DNA from: Treponema sp.
GTDB taxonomy: Bacteria > Spirochaetota > Spirochaetia > Treponematales > Treponemataceae
DNA: 64,000 bases
Direction of reading: 5' to 3'
NCBI GenBank assembly: GCA_017553635.1
Contig: JAFZKN010000021.1
Coordinates: 124,001-188,000, forward strand
In this document: piece after piece, positions 17,319 to 25,776 of the stretch
Numbering within the stretch: the first letter of the stretch is position 1
Layout: every line of letters begins with the position of its first letter
The notes under the pieces: generated by a model
Seen by the model: the letters and a program-made list of their open reading frames with translations, nothing else
What the model was told of the DNA's origin: nothing
Databases searched by the model: none
Program-made: the position numbers and the translations under genes

Positions 17319-17352
17319 TTGACACATTTTTGACACAATCTTTCTATATAGT
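17319..17352 (+). promoter_or_regulatory. Direct repeat TTGAC-N6-TTGAC with -10-like TATATA upstream of creD (Cre-box-like operator)
   Basis: TTGAC at 17319-17323 and 17330-17334, an 11-bp period. The E. coli CreB site is TTCAC-N6-TTCAC, the same architecture with one base changed in each half. A TATATA at 17345-17350 follows at a distance unsuited to a normal -35/-10 pair (20 bp from the first TTGACA), as expected for an activator-dependent promoter. Confidence 0.5.
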
Positions 17353-17356
17353 TTAC

Positions 17357-17419
17357 CCATAACAAAAAGGCCGGGGCTAAAGGTACAATGCAGTCGAAGC
17401 CCGACGCCCTGACCTTTAA
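17357..17419 (+). other. Structured 5' leader of creD
   Basis: Between the putative operator and the creD start, TAAAGGT pairs with ACCTTTA. Enclosed in it is a smaller GTCG/CGAC stem and GC-rich runs (GGGGC, GCCC). The region is much richer in GC than its flanks. It is not a riboswitch class I recognise. Confidence 0.4.
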
Positions 17420-17432
17420 CGGGGGTAAAATA

Positions 17433-18743
17433 ATGAAAAAAAAATTTAAAGCCGATTCAATTGCATTAAAGCTTGTCTTTATATTTTCAATTGTAATCGT
17501 TCTTATTGTCGCAAATCTTTTTACAGGATCAAAGCTTTCTGACCGTGAATACGAGTACAATCACGCAAGAAGTCAGATTTCAGAAGGAGCAGGCTCCAGT
17601 TTTTTAATACAGGATTCGTTTATTGTAATTCCATATTCGTATCAGGTTAAAAAATACAATTCAAAAGGTGAAACTTACTATGAAACAGCATGGTCAAGAG
17701 AGTTTATACGTCCGGTTTCTGTAAATGCATATTCAGAACTTGAAACTCAAAACAGAACTTTGGGCATTTATTCATTTCCAATTTTTACAGGGCTCTTGAA
17801 CTGTGAGGTAAGCTTTGATTTTAGTGAACTTAAAGCCAAAACCTACAATACTTACAGCTACGCTAATGCACTGTTCTGTGTAGAAGTTTCTGACCGCTCA
17901 CTTATTGAAAAACCGGTTTTTAAAATCGGTGATAAAGAATATAAAGTAGAGTACACAGAAATTTCATTTGATTCCAGTGATTCAAAAAGTGTACGACATG
18001 GAAAATGCATTACAGCAAAAATTCCGCTTGATAAAAATCCTGTTGTAATAAAAACAGATTATAAAATCCGCGGTGCAGACAGCTTTTCTTTAAGGCTTGT
18101 TTCTCAGGAAACAAAACTCAACATAAAGTCTGACTGGCCGAGTCCCGGTTTTACAGATTTTTCTTATATTCCGACAGAAAGAAATATTTCAAAAGACGGC
18201 TTTACTTCGTCGTGGTACGTTCCATTTGACTCAGGGGACGGCTCAAACAGTATCGGCTTCAGCTATATCCAGCCTGTGGACATTTATAAAAAGCTTCACA
18301 GGGCATTTAACTACGCTTTCCTTTTTATAGTTGTTCCGTTTATAGCATTATTCTTACTTGAAATTTTTGCAGACATTAACCTGCATCCTGTAAACTATCT
18401 TTTGTCAGGTGCAGCAAGCGTTCTTTTCTTCCTTCTTTTACTTGCCTTAAGCGAACACATGAACTTTGGTTTTTCATACGCACTTGGAAGCATTGCATCG
18501 GGACTTCTTGTTTCGGTTTACATTGCGATGATTACTAAAAAGATTAATCTTGCAGGCGTTATGGCAGGACTGTTCAGCCTTTTATACGGATACCTTTATG
18601 TGTGCTTACAGTCAGAAGACTACGCGCTTTTGTTCGGTTCAATTTTTGCCTTCATAGTGCTTGCTTCTGTAATGTTTGTTACAAGAAATGTTAACTGGTC
18701 GTCCTTGAATAAATCTAAAGAAACAGTTTTAATAGAAGAATGA
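17433..18743 (+). CDS. creD: Inner-membrane protein CreD
   Basis: 436 residues from the ATG at 17433 (preceded by GGGGG). N-terminal TM helix at about 9-30, a large periplasmic domain that begins with the family's LxxREYEYNHA and IVIPYSY-type segments, then five or so closely spaced C-terminal TM helices including YLLSGAASVLFFLLLLALSE, a CreD hallmark. In enterobacteria CreD is the main output of CreBC and affects envelope integrity and beta-lactam tolerance. An ATG at 17388 in frame lies within the structured leader and is not preferred. Its stop overlaps the response-regulator start by 4 nt (ATGA). Confidence 0.9.
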   Translation: MKKKFKADSIALKLVFIFSIVIVLIVANLFTGSKLSDREYEYNHARSQISEGAGSSFLIQDSFIVIPYSYQVKKYNSKGETYYETAWSREFIRPVSVNAYSELETQNRTLGIYSFPIFTGLLNCEVSFDFSELKAKTYNTYSYANALFCVEVSDRSLIEKPVFKIGDKEYKVEYTEISFDSSDSKSVRHGKCITAKIPLDKNPVVIKTDYKIRGADSFSLRLVSQETKLNIKSDWPSPGFTDFSYIPTERNISKDGFTSSWYVPFDSGDGSNSIGFSYIQPVDIYKKLHRAFNYAFLFIVVPFIALFLLEIFADINLHPVNYLLSGAASVLFFLLLLALSEHMNFGFSYALGSIASGLLVSVYIAMITKKINLAGVMAGLFSLLYGYLYVCLQSEDYALLFGSIFAFIVLASVMFVTRNVNWSSLNKSKETVLIEE

Positions 18744-19399
18744 CAGTTGCACTTGTAGACGATGAAAAAAATGTCCGTCTGTCAATTAAGACTGCCCTTA
18801 AAAAAGAGGGTTTTGAAGTCACAGAATTTTCAAACGGACAGGAAGCACTTAACGAGGTTTGTAATAACATTCTTCCAGACATTTTTATTCTTGACATCAT
18901 GATGCCTGTAATGGACGGCATTTCGTTTCTTACAAAAATTCGTGAACGCGGAATAAAAATACCGGTGATGTTTCTTACAAGCCGCGATGAAGAGTTTGAT
19001 AAAGTTTTAGGACTTGAGCTCGGGGCTGATGATTATCTTTGTAAGCCTTTTTCGGTCCGCGAGCTTATTGCACGGGTTAAAGTGCTTTTGCGTCGTGCAT
19101 CCGGAATGCAGAACGAAGAAAAAATAATTTCTTCTGACAACATAACGCTAAATCTTTCTTCTTACAGTGCATTTGTTGACGGAAAGAAGATTGATCTTAC
19201 TGTTACAGAATGGCGCATTCTGGAAGCTTTTATAAAAAACCGGGGTAATGTTTTAACGCGCGAACAGCTCATAGAAATTTCGTATCCTGATGATACTTAT
19301 TTAAATGACAGGGCGATTGACTGCCATATAAAGCGCTTAAGAAAAAAGCTCCCGGAAAATTCAATTGAGACGGTATATGGACTTGGATACAGATTCTAG
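18740..19399 (+). CDS. OmpR/PhoB-family response regulator, CreB-like
   Basis: 219 residues. Receiver domain 1-120 with the acidic pair in LVDDEKN, phospho-acceptor Asp in FILDIMMPVMDG, Thr/Ser in FLTSRD and Lys in CKPFSVRE. C-terminal winged-helix DNA-binding domain about 125-217, with the LTVTEWRILEAF and GNVLTREQL signatures. It is translationally coupled to creD by an ATGA overlap. With the upstream histidine kinase it forms a complete sensor-output-regulator unit whose probable binding site is the direct repeat before creD. Gene order (kinase, creD, regulator) differs from the enterobacterial creABCD order. Confidence 0.92.
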   Translation: MTVALVDDEKNVRLSIKTALKKEGFEVTEFSNGQEALNEVCNNILPDIFILDIMMPVMDGISFLTKIRERGIKIPVMFLTSRDEEFDKVLGLELGADDYLCKPFSVRELIARVKVLLRRASGMQNEEKIISSDNITLNLSSYSAFVDGKKIDLTVTEWRILEAFIKNRGNVLTREQLIEISYPDDTYLNDRAIDCHIKRLRKKLPENSIETVYGLGYRF

Positions 19400-19811
19400 T
19401 AAAAATAAAGGTAAAGTTAAGGCTTCTGGTTTTAAACTGAATTTAATAAAGGCTGCAAAATGGATTCCGGCGGTGGTGATTGTATGCATAAGCTGGTATT
19501 TATCAGGAAAGCCGCGCCTTGAGCATTTACCTACATTCAGGAATGCAGATAAAGTGGTACATTTTTTTTGTTTCGGAATGCTCTCTTTCTGGGTCGCATT
19601 CGGCTGTAATATAAAGACTTATAAAAGGTTTTATATTCCGACGGCTATCGTAAGCCTCTACGGATTTATAGATGAAATTCACCAGAGCTTTACCCCGGGC
19701 CGTTCCTGCTCGGTTTTTGACTGGTGTGCGGATACTCTCGGGGCAGTGGCCGGAGCTGTGTTTTTTGTGTGGATTTGCCGGTGGATTGAAAAATTCAGCA
19801 TAAAAAAATAG
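19377..19811 (+). CDS. VanZ-like family membrane protein
   Basis: About 144 residues with three or four TM helices. Family motifs: DKVVHFFCFGMLSF (TM-associated His), YGFIDEIHQSFTPGRSCS and DWCADTLGAVAGA. VanZ-like proteins are small integral membrane proteins linked with glycopeptide tolerance in enterococci, but their biochemical role is unknown. The ATG at 19377 overlaps the response-regulator end by 23 nt in another frame. An in-frame TTG at 19365 is a weaker choice. Overlap with the Cre-like unit suggests a shared envelope-stress role. Confidence 0.88.
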   Translation: MDLDTDSSKNKGKVKASGFKLNLIKAAKWIPAVVIVCISWYLSGKPRLEHLPTFRNADKVVHFFCFGMLSFWVAFGCNIKTYKRFYIPTAIVSLYGFIDEIHQSFTPGRSCSVFDWCADTLGAVAGAVFFVWICRWIEKFSIKK

Positions 19812-19812
19812 T

Positions 19813-19841
19813 TTTACTTTTTACGGATTTGGCTTGATAAT
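19813..19841 (+). promoter_or_regulatory. Possible leaderless promoter of the GGDEF-EAL gene (weak)
   Basis: TTTACT (19813-19818), 17-bp spacer, GATAAT (19836-19841), then 7 nt to the ATG at 19849. Both boxes are imperfect. The geometry is the same as at several better sites in this window. Confidence 0.35.
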
Positions 19842-19848
19842 ATAAGGT

Positions 19849-21768
19849 ATGAGAATCGGAGAAAAGGTAAAACAGTTTTTAGGGATAGGACGCTATTCCC
19901 CATCTGTCGAACAGTATTTTGAATTATCAAATGTACGGTCAAGCATTTATCTTTCAATTGTAATCGTTTCGCTTGAGCTGTGGATGATTCTGAGCGCGGT
20001 AATAAGGCAGCTGACAGGGGCATCTATACGTTCAACCCAATGGCTTGTAAATCATCTTTCTGCATATTTTATTCTTCTTGTGGCAGGTCTTATAATGCTT
20101 GTCTACGCATTATTGTATCTCAAAGATAAGAAGAGAGTAAAAAAAGCAGGTGCTTTTATATATATTCTTTTTTCTCTTGTTTCTCTCGTATTCGGAATTT
20201 ATATTTCCTATCTTGATTATGTAAAAGGTGAACAGTTTATAACGCTCATTACAATGACGATTTTTGTTTTCTGTTTCATTGTATGGCGTCCGGTTTATAC
20301 GATTTCTTTTTTAACAGTTGCATTTGTTTTTTTCCTTTATGTGTGTCATACTGCAATCCCTGCATCTTATGCGACAAAGGTAAATCTTTTTATAATCTGG
20401 ATTGCGCTTTTGATGGCTTCCATAAGCTCATATCATCAGAAAATAAAAGAAGCTAAAAAAGATGAACGGCTTATAGCAAGCAATAATCTTCTTATCAAAC
20501 TTTCGATCAGTGATGAAGTTACAGGTATTTCAAATATGACTTATTTCAGGGCACAGACATTAAATCAAATGCGTGACCCGGGTATAAATATTAAAAAAAA
20601 GATTTTTCTTTTTCTTGATATCGAGCATTTTAAATATTACAACGATAAGTACGGTTTTTTTGAAGGAAATAATTTTTTAAGAAAGTTTGCTGAAATTTTG
20701 GTTTCAACATTCAGTAATGCTGTAGTAGCACATTTTTCAAATGACAACTTTGTTGTTTTTACAGATAATGAAGATGTAGAGGAAAAACTTGAAGTTTTAA
20801 GAAGATTTGTTCAGAATCCGGACTATGAGATTAAAATGTCTTTAAAAGTCGGAGGATACAGACCAGAGGACCGTGAATGTCTTCCGGTTGTTGCATGTGA
20901 TCATGCACGTTATGCATGTTACAGCATAAAAAAGCTTTATGACAGGGATTACTGTGAATACGATGCTAAGATGGCAAAAGATTTCTATAAGAATCAGTAC
21001 ATCATCAATAACATCGACACGGCAATTCATCACAACTATATAAAGATTTATTATCAACCGGTAATCGATTCAAAAAACGGATTGCTTTGTGGAGCAGAAG
21101 CTCTTGCGCGCTGGGACGATCCTAAATATGGTTTTCTTTCTCCCGCAGATTTTATTCAGGTACTCGAAGAATATCACCAGATTCATAAGCTTGACATGTA
21201 TGTCGTTCGAAAAGTCTGTGAGGATATTGCTGAACAGAAAAAGGACGGCAGAAAAATAATTCCTGTTTCATTGAATTTCTCACGTCTTGATTTTGAATAT
21301 GTTGATCTTGCTCAGGAAGTAGAAAAGAATCTTGTGGAATTTGGAATTGACAAGAAACATATTCATGTTGAGATTACAGAAAGTGCACTCAGTGAAAATA
21401 ACGAAAGGCTTCAGACATCTTTAAGGGATTTGAGAAATTCCGGACATTCACTCTGGCTTGATGACTTTGGTTCCGGATATTCTGGTCTTAACGTATTAAA
21501 AGAATATGATTTTGACATGATGAAAATCGATATGAAATTCCTTTCTAACTTTGGAAGAAATGAAAAGGCAAAGACACTTTTAAAAAGCATTGTAACTCTT
21601 GCAAAAGAGCTTGGAATGCAGACTCTTTCTGAAGGAGTCGAAACTGATGAGGCAAAGGAATTCTTAACATCTATAGGCTGCGAAAGAATGCAGGGATATC
21701 TTTTCGGTCGTCCTATGCCTAAAAATGAATTTTTCGAAAAAATTCAGGGTGGAGTATATAAAATTTAA
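19849..21768 (+). CDS. Membrane c-di-GMP phosphodiesterase: degenerate GGDEF plus EAL domain
   Basis: 639 residues. About six TM helices fill residues 25-200. The GGDEF-like domain (about 215-365) keeps the FLDIEHFKYYND strand, but its active-site loop reads FSNDNF in place of GGDEF, so cyclase activity should be lost. The EAL domain (about 385-635) is well preserved: GAEALARW (EAL), SLNFSRLDF, EITESAL, LDDFGSGYSGL, KIDMKFL, SEGVET and GYLFGRPMP. The protein should therefore hydrolyse c-di-GMP, perhaps with the GGDEF remnant as a GTP-binding regulator. c-di-GMP controls motility in spirochetes. The pncB operon follows after 26 nt. Confidence 0.92.
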   Translation: MRIGEKVKQFLGIGRYSPSVEQYFELSNVRSSIYLSIVIVSLELWMILSAVIRQLTGASIRSTQWLVNHLSAYFILLVAGLIMLVYALLYLKDKKRVKKAGAFIYILFSLVSLVFGIYISYLDYVKGEQFITLITMTIFVFCFIVWRPVYTISFLTVAFVFFLYVCHTAIPASYATKVNLFIIWIALLMASISSYHQKIKEAKKDERLIASNNLLIKLSISDEVTGISNMTYFRAQTLNQMRDPGINIKKKIFLFLDIEHFKYYNDKYGFFEGNNFLRKFAEILVSTFSNAVVAHFSNDNFVVFTDNEDVEEKLEVLRRFVQNPDYEIKMSLKVGGYRPEDRECLPVVACDHARYACYSIKKLYDRDYCEYDAKMAKDFYKNQYIINNIDTAIHHNYIKIYYQPVIDSKNGLLCGAEALARWDDPKYGFLSPADFIQVLEEYHQIHKLDMYVVRKVCEDIAEQKKDGRKIIPVSLNFSRLDFEYVDLAQEVEKNLVEFGIDKKHIHVEITESALSENNERLQTSLRDLRNSGHSLWLDDFGSGYSGLNVLKEYDFDMMKIDMKFLSNFGRNEKAKTLLKSIVTLAKELGMQTLSEGVETDEAKEFLTSIGCERMQGYLFGRPMPKNEFFEKIQGGVYKI

Positions 21769-21794
21769 TCGTAATGTTATATAATAATAGCATT

Positions 21795-23027
21795 ATGAAA
21801 TTAAAACCAATTATTACAAGCCTTTTAGAAACAGATCTTTATAAATTCTCTATGGGGCAGGCAATCTACCATCAGTTCCCGTCGTATAAAACCCGATGGA
21901 CTTTTAAATGCCGTAATGAAAATGTAAAATTTACGGATGAAATGCTCGAAGAAATCAGGGAGCAGATTAAGGATTACTGTACAATCCGCTTTAAAGAAGA
22001 TGAACTTGATTATCTGGCTAAAATCGAATGGCTCCACGAAGATTATATCGATCATCTTCGTCTCTGGAAACCTCGCTATGAAGATTTTGAAATTTCTTCG
22101 GATTCTCCGTGCGGCCTTTTTCTTGAAGCAACTGGAACATGGTTGAATACATCGATGTATGAAATTCCGATTCTGGCAATCATAAACGAAGTTTTTTTCC
22201 GCATGTCATATAACTATGACGAACTTATCGTTCAATACAGAAGAAAACTTGAACAGAAGAAAAACTGGCTCATCGATGGAACTTATAACCTTGGAAACTT
22301 TTCTGAGTTTGGATTAAGAAGACGCCTTAGTGCAGAGGCACAGGATCTTGCAGTAAAAACTCTGTGTGATTCAAACGGTAAATACAAAGATTCATTCTGT
22401 GTCGGAACATCAAATGTATTCCTTGCAAAAAAATACAACGTAAAACCTGTTGGAACAATGGCTCACGAATACATTATGTGTGTAGGACAGGGAGATCCGA
22501 TGTACAATCCGGCATTCTCGAATAAGCTTGCCATGGAATCGTGGACAAAAGAATACGGTGTTTTAAATGGAACTTATTTGACGGATACAATCGGGGATAA
22601 AACTACCCATATGGATATGGGTTATACTTTCTCAATCTGCTTCAGCGGTGTAAGACATGATTCAGGCGATCCGTATGAGTGGGGCGAAGAATGGATTAAG
22701 CATTACGAATCTTATTACAATAAATATAAAGATGAACGTGTAAATCCAAAAAACAAGACACTTCTTTTCAGTGACAGCCTTGATTTTGAGAGGGCTTCAA
22801 AACTTTATGCCCATTTTAAGGACAGAATAAAAGTTGCGTTTGGAATCGGAACATACATCGCAAATGACACTGATGTAGAACCGCTTAACATCGTTATGAA
22901 AGTATCTGAATGTAACGGCCGTTCTGTTGCAAAGCTTTCAAATGCGATGGGAAAGACAATGTGTAAAGATGAAGAATATGTTGAATACCTTAAAAAGACA
23001 ATTGAATGGAGACTTAATCACAGATGA
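21795..23027 (+). CDS. pncB: Nicotinate phosphoribosyltransferase
   Basis: Makes nicotinate mononucleotide from nicotinate and PRPP in NAD salvage. 410 residues from the ATG at 21795. Family segments: PIITSLLETDLYKFSMGQA at the N-terminus, EFGLRRRLS, GTMAHEYIM (around the phosphorylated His) and SGVRHDSGDP. An in-frame ATG at 21774 would add seven unlike residues. Neither start has a Shine-Dalgarno; a TATAAT at 21780-21785 lies just before 21795, so a very short leader is possible. It overlaps nadE by 4 nt, coupling two successive steps of NAD synthesis. Confidence 0.96.
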   Translation: MKLKPIITSLLETDLYKFSMGQAIYHQFPSYKTRWTFKCRNENVKFTDEMLEEIREQIKDYCTIRFKEDELDYLAKIEWLHEDYIDHLRLWKPRYEDFEISSDSPCGLFLEATGTWLNTSMYEIPILAIINEVFFRMSYNYDELIVQYRRKLEQKKNWLIDGTYNLGNFSEFGLRRRLSAEAQDLAVKTLCDSNGKYKDSFCVGTSNVFLAKKYNVKPVGTMAHEYIMCVGQGDPMYNPAFSNKLAMESWTKEYGVLNGTYLTDTIGDKTTHMDMGYTFSICFSGVRHDSGDPYEWGEEWIKHYESYYNKYKDERVNPKNKTLLFSDSLDFERASKLYAHFKDRIKVAFGIGTYIANDTDVEPLNIVMKVSECNGRSVAKLSNAMGKTMCKDEEYVEYLKKTIEWRLNHR

Positions 23028-23791
23028 GTGTTTTAAAAGATGAAGCTGTAAAATGGGTTAAGGATTATTTTGCTCAGAATGGAAATGAAGAAACAAAAGC
23101 TGTTATCGGAATTTCCGGAGGAAAAGATTCTTCGACAGTTGCAGCCCTCTGTTGTGAAGCTTTGGGTAAAGACCGTGTAATTGGAGTTTTAATGCCTAAC
23201 GGTGTTCAGAAAGATATAGACGACTCAAAAAAACTCTGTTCTTTTCTGGGAATAAAAAACTATACAGTCAATATTGCAGATTCATATAAAGGTGTTTCTG
23301 AATCAGTAAAAAATGCTCTCGAAATAAATTCAACTCCGGAACAGTTTAATACAAATACACCGGCACGGCTTAGAATGGTGACACTTTATGGAGTTGCAGC
23401 AGCGATTGGAAACTGCCGTATTTCCTGCAATGGAAATTTAAGTGAGCGTCTTGCCGGTTTTTTTACACTCTGGGGGGACGGAGCAGGAGATTTTGCTCCT
23501 CTTGCATATCTTTTTGTAAATGAAGTAATTGAACTTGGACGTCAACTGGGTCTTCCTGAAGAGCTTGTCATCAAGGCCCCAAGTGACGGTATGTGCGGAA
23601 TGACAGATGAAGATAAACTCGGTTTTACTTATGTTCAGCTTGAAAAAGTTGCACGGGGAAACATTGATTCTGTTGATTCTCAGACATTAAAAAAAATAAA
23701 AAGTCGTTTTGATGCACTTTCATTTAAAAGACGGCTTTTAAATATTCCTAGTTTTATTCCGTCAGATAAAGATCCAAACGACTGGAGGTAG
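23024..23791 (+). CDS. nadE: NAD+ synthetase, ammonia-type
   Basis: 255 residues, only the synthetase domain; no nitrilase/glutaminase domain, so free ammonia is the likely amide source. The N-type ATP pyrophosphatase loop GISGGKDSS is intact. Further signatures are RLRMVTLYGVAAAIG, the GNLSE segment and APSDGMCGMTDEDKLGF. It converts nicotinate adenine dinucleotide to NAD+. Its start overlaps the pncB stop (ATGA), and the nucleoside phosphorylase starts 5 nt after its end. The intermediate adenylyltransferase (nadD) is not in the window. Confidence 0.96.
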   Translation: MSVLKDEAVKWVKDYFAQNGNEETKAVIGISGGKDSSTVAALCCEALGKDRVIGVLMPNGVQKDIDDSKKLCSFLGIKNYTVNIADSYKGVSESVKNALEINSTPEQFNTNTPARLRMVTLYGVAAAIGNCRISCNGNLSERLAGFFTLWGDGAGDFAPLAYLFVNEVIELGRQLGLPEELVIKAPSDGMCGMTDEDKLGFTYVQLEKVARGNIDSVDSQTLKKIKSRFDALSFKRRLLNIPSFIPSDKDPNDWR

Positions 23792-23795
23792 AGTT

Positions 23796-24581
23796 ATGGT
23801 AGATTACACAGAAGGTTCTGGAAAACAGTATCACACGGGAGTAGGCCCTGATGATATAGGAAAATACATCATCATGCCGGGCGATCCTAAACGATGTGCA
23901 AAAATTGCTGAACATTTTGAAAACGCAAAGCTTGTAGCTGATGTTCGAGAATATGTTACATATACTGGAACACTCTGTGGTGAAAAGGTCAGCGTAACTT
24001 CTACCGGAATCGGCGGACCTTCTGCTTCTATTGCAATTGATGAACTTGCAAAATGCGGAGCACACACGTTTATCCGCGTCGGAACCTGCGGCGGCATGCA
24101 GGAAGAAGTAATGGGCGGTGACATCGTAATCGCAACCGGAGCTGTAAGAATGGAAGGAACAAGCCGTGAGTTTGCTCCAATCGAATATCCCGCAGTTCCC
24201 GACATTGACTGCGTCAATGCGCTTAAAAGCGCTGCGGATAAACTTAATGCTCCGCACCATGTTGGCGTCGTTCAGTGTAAGGATTCTTTCTTTGGCCAGC
24301 ACGAGCCTGAAATCATGCCTGTAAGCTATGAGCTTGAAAACAAATGGCAGGCATGGTTAAGGATGGGGTGTCTTGCTTCAGAAATGGAGAGTGCGGCACT
24401 TTTTATTGCAGGACAGTTTCTGCGTGTAAGGGTAGGCTCGTGTTTTTTAGTTGTAGCAAACCAGGAACGGGCAAAGAAAGGTCTTTCAAATAAGCAGGCT
24501 CATGATACGGAACTTGCAATAAAGGTTGCAGTCGAAGCTCTTAAAACCTTAATCGAAAACGACAGAAACAAAGGAAAATAA
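23796..24581 (+). CDS. udp: Nucleoside phosphorylase, uridine-phosphorylase-like
   Basis: 261 residues of the PNP/UDP family, which cleaves nucleosides with phosphate to base plus ribose-1-phosphate. Phosphate-binding MPGDPKRCAKIAEHF, GIGGPSASIA, RVGTCGGMQ and the ribose-binding EMESAALF are present. The R-x-G-T-C-G pattern and overall length favour uridine phosphorylase. The position as third gene of a pncB-nadE unit raises the alternative that it releases nicotinamide or nicotinate from its riboside and so feeds PncB; some purine nucleoside phosphorylases do this. The substrate is an inference. A strong terminator follows. Confidence 0.88.
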   Translation: MVDYTEGSGKQYHTGVGPDDIGKYIIMPGDPKRCAKIAEHFENAKLVADVREYVTYTGTLCGEKVSVTSTGIGGPSASIAIDELAKCGAHTFIRVGTCGGMQEEVMGGDIVIATGAVRMEGTSREFAPIEYPAVPDIDCVNALKSAADKLNAPHHVGVVQCKDSFFGQHEPEIMPVSYELENKWQAWLRMGCLASEMESAALFIAGQFLRVRVGSCFLVVANQERAKKGLSNKQAHDTELAIKVAVEALKTLIENDRNKGK

Positions 24582-24590
24582 TTTCTATTA

Positions 24591-24616
24591 ATTTGTAAAA
24601 ATAATTTGTAAAAATA
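24591..24616 (+). repeat. Short tandem direct repeat (2 x 13 bp)
   Basis: ATTTGTAAAAATA occurs twice in tandem between the nucleoside phosphorylase stop and the terminator. Too short to assign a function. Confidence 0.6.
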
Positions 24617-24623
24617 AGTTGAA

Positions 24624-24660
24624 AAAAAAACTGCATGACATTTAAATCATGCAGTTTTTT
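24624..24660. terminator. Bidirectional intrinsic terminator between udp and pta
   Basis: Stem CTGCATGA (24631-24638)/TCATGCAG (24647-24654), loop of 8 nt, with an A-run before and a T-run after. It can serve both converging genes. Confidence 0.9.
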
Positions 24661-24674
24661 CTTTATTTTAAGTC

Positions 24675-25706
24675 TTATGCCTGCAATGCAGTTACTGCTA
24701 CTGTAGCAACGATGTCGTCTACGTTACATCCACGGCTAAGGTCGTTTAATGGTTTTGCAAAGCCCTGGCATACAGGTCCGATGGCCATCCAGCCGCCCAT
24801 TCTCTGGCAGATTTTATAACCGATGTTTCCTGCGTTGATGTTAGGGAAGATGAATGTGTTTGCATGCCCTGCAACGCTGCTTCCAGGTGCTTTAAGTTCT
24901 CCAACTTCTGGAGCTACTGCTGCGTCAAACTGGAATTCTCCGTCGAGTGCAAGATCAGGAGAAGCTGCTTTTGCAAGCTCTGTTGCTTTCTGAACTTTTG
25001 TTACAGTGTCATAGAATTTTGCATCGTTTCCGCTTCCTTTTGTAGAGAACGAAAGCATTGCAACGCGTGGTGTAATGCCTGCAATTTTCTTTGCTGTGTC
25101 AGCAGATGCAAGTGCGATGTCAGAAAGTTCTTCTGCAGTTGGTTCAATATTGATTGCACAGTCACCGAATACAGCAACGCCTTCAGGAACGTATTTATTT
25201 CCGCCTTCCGGAGCAACCATGATAAAGCATGAAGAAACTGTTTTAAAGCCTGGAGCTGTTTTAATTACCTGAAGTCCAGGGCGTAATGTATTTGCTGTTG
25301 AATGGCATGCGCCAGATACAAAGCCGTCTGCGTCTCCTGCTTTAAGGATGAGAGCTCCGTACATTGTATGGTCTTTAAGAATTGCAGCCTTTGCTGCTTC
25401 TACATCTTTGTATTCCGGTTCGCCTGTTTTTTTGTTGATTTTTCCTTCGCGGGCTTTAAAAAGAATCTCTGCATATTTGTCTGCATTTGAATCTTTTGCA
25501 GGGTCGATAACTGTTACTCCACTCAAGTCTGCGTTTGAACCGCTTGCTTTGATGTCTTCATCGCTTCCGATGAGGATGATTTTTGCGATTCCGTCTTTTA
25601 CGATTTTAGAAGCTGCTTCTACAACGCGTTTGTCTTCGCCTTCGCACAAAACGATTGTTTTGCCTGCAGCTTTTGCTTTGTTCAATAATTCATCTACGAA
25701 TGCCAT
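24675..25706 (-). CDS. pta: Phosphate acetyltransferase
   Basis: Converts acetyl-CoA and phosphate to acetyl-phosphate in the acetate-forming branch of fermentation. 343 residues, the short single-domain form. Signatures: VLCEGEDKRVVEAA, DGFVSGACHSTANTLRPGLQ, VFGDCAINIEP, RVAMLSFSTKGSG and the C-terminal IGPVCQGFAKPLNDLSRG. The ATG is preceded by AAGGAAGG. It has its own promoter, lying in the 3' end of the upstream gene. An acetate kinase gene is not seen in the window. Confidence 0.97.
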   Translation of the reverse strand: MAFVDELLNKAKAAGKTIVLCEGEDKRVVEAASKIVKDGIAKIILIGSDEDIKASGSNADLSGVTVIDPAKDSNADKYAEILFKAREGKINKKTGEPEYKDVEAAKAAILKDHTMYGALILKAGDADGFVSGACHSTANTLRPGLQVIKTAPGFKTVSSCFIMVAPEGGNKYVPEGVAVFGDCAINIEPTAEELSDIALASADTAKKIAGITPRVAMLSFSTKGSGNDAKFYDTVTKVQKATELAKAASPDLALDGEFQFDAAVAPEVGELKAPGSSVAGHANTFIFPNINAGNIGYKICQRMGGWMAIGPVCQGFAKPLNDLSRGCNVDDIVATVAVTALQA

Positions 25707-25747
25707 ATATCTGTCCTTCCTTTATTATAGAATGTTTTAATAACATG

Positions 25748-25776
25748 ATTATATCAATTTACAGCAATTCTTACAA
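25748..25776 (-). promoter_or_regulatory. pta promoter
   Basis: Minus strand: TTGTAA (25776-25771), 17-bp spacer, TATAAT (25753-25748), about 41 nt before the pta ATG. The -35 and spacer lie inside the 3' end of the glycosyltransferase-like gene. Confidence 0.6.
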
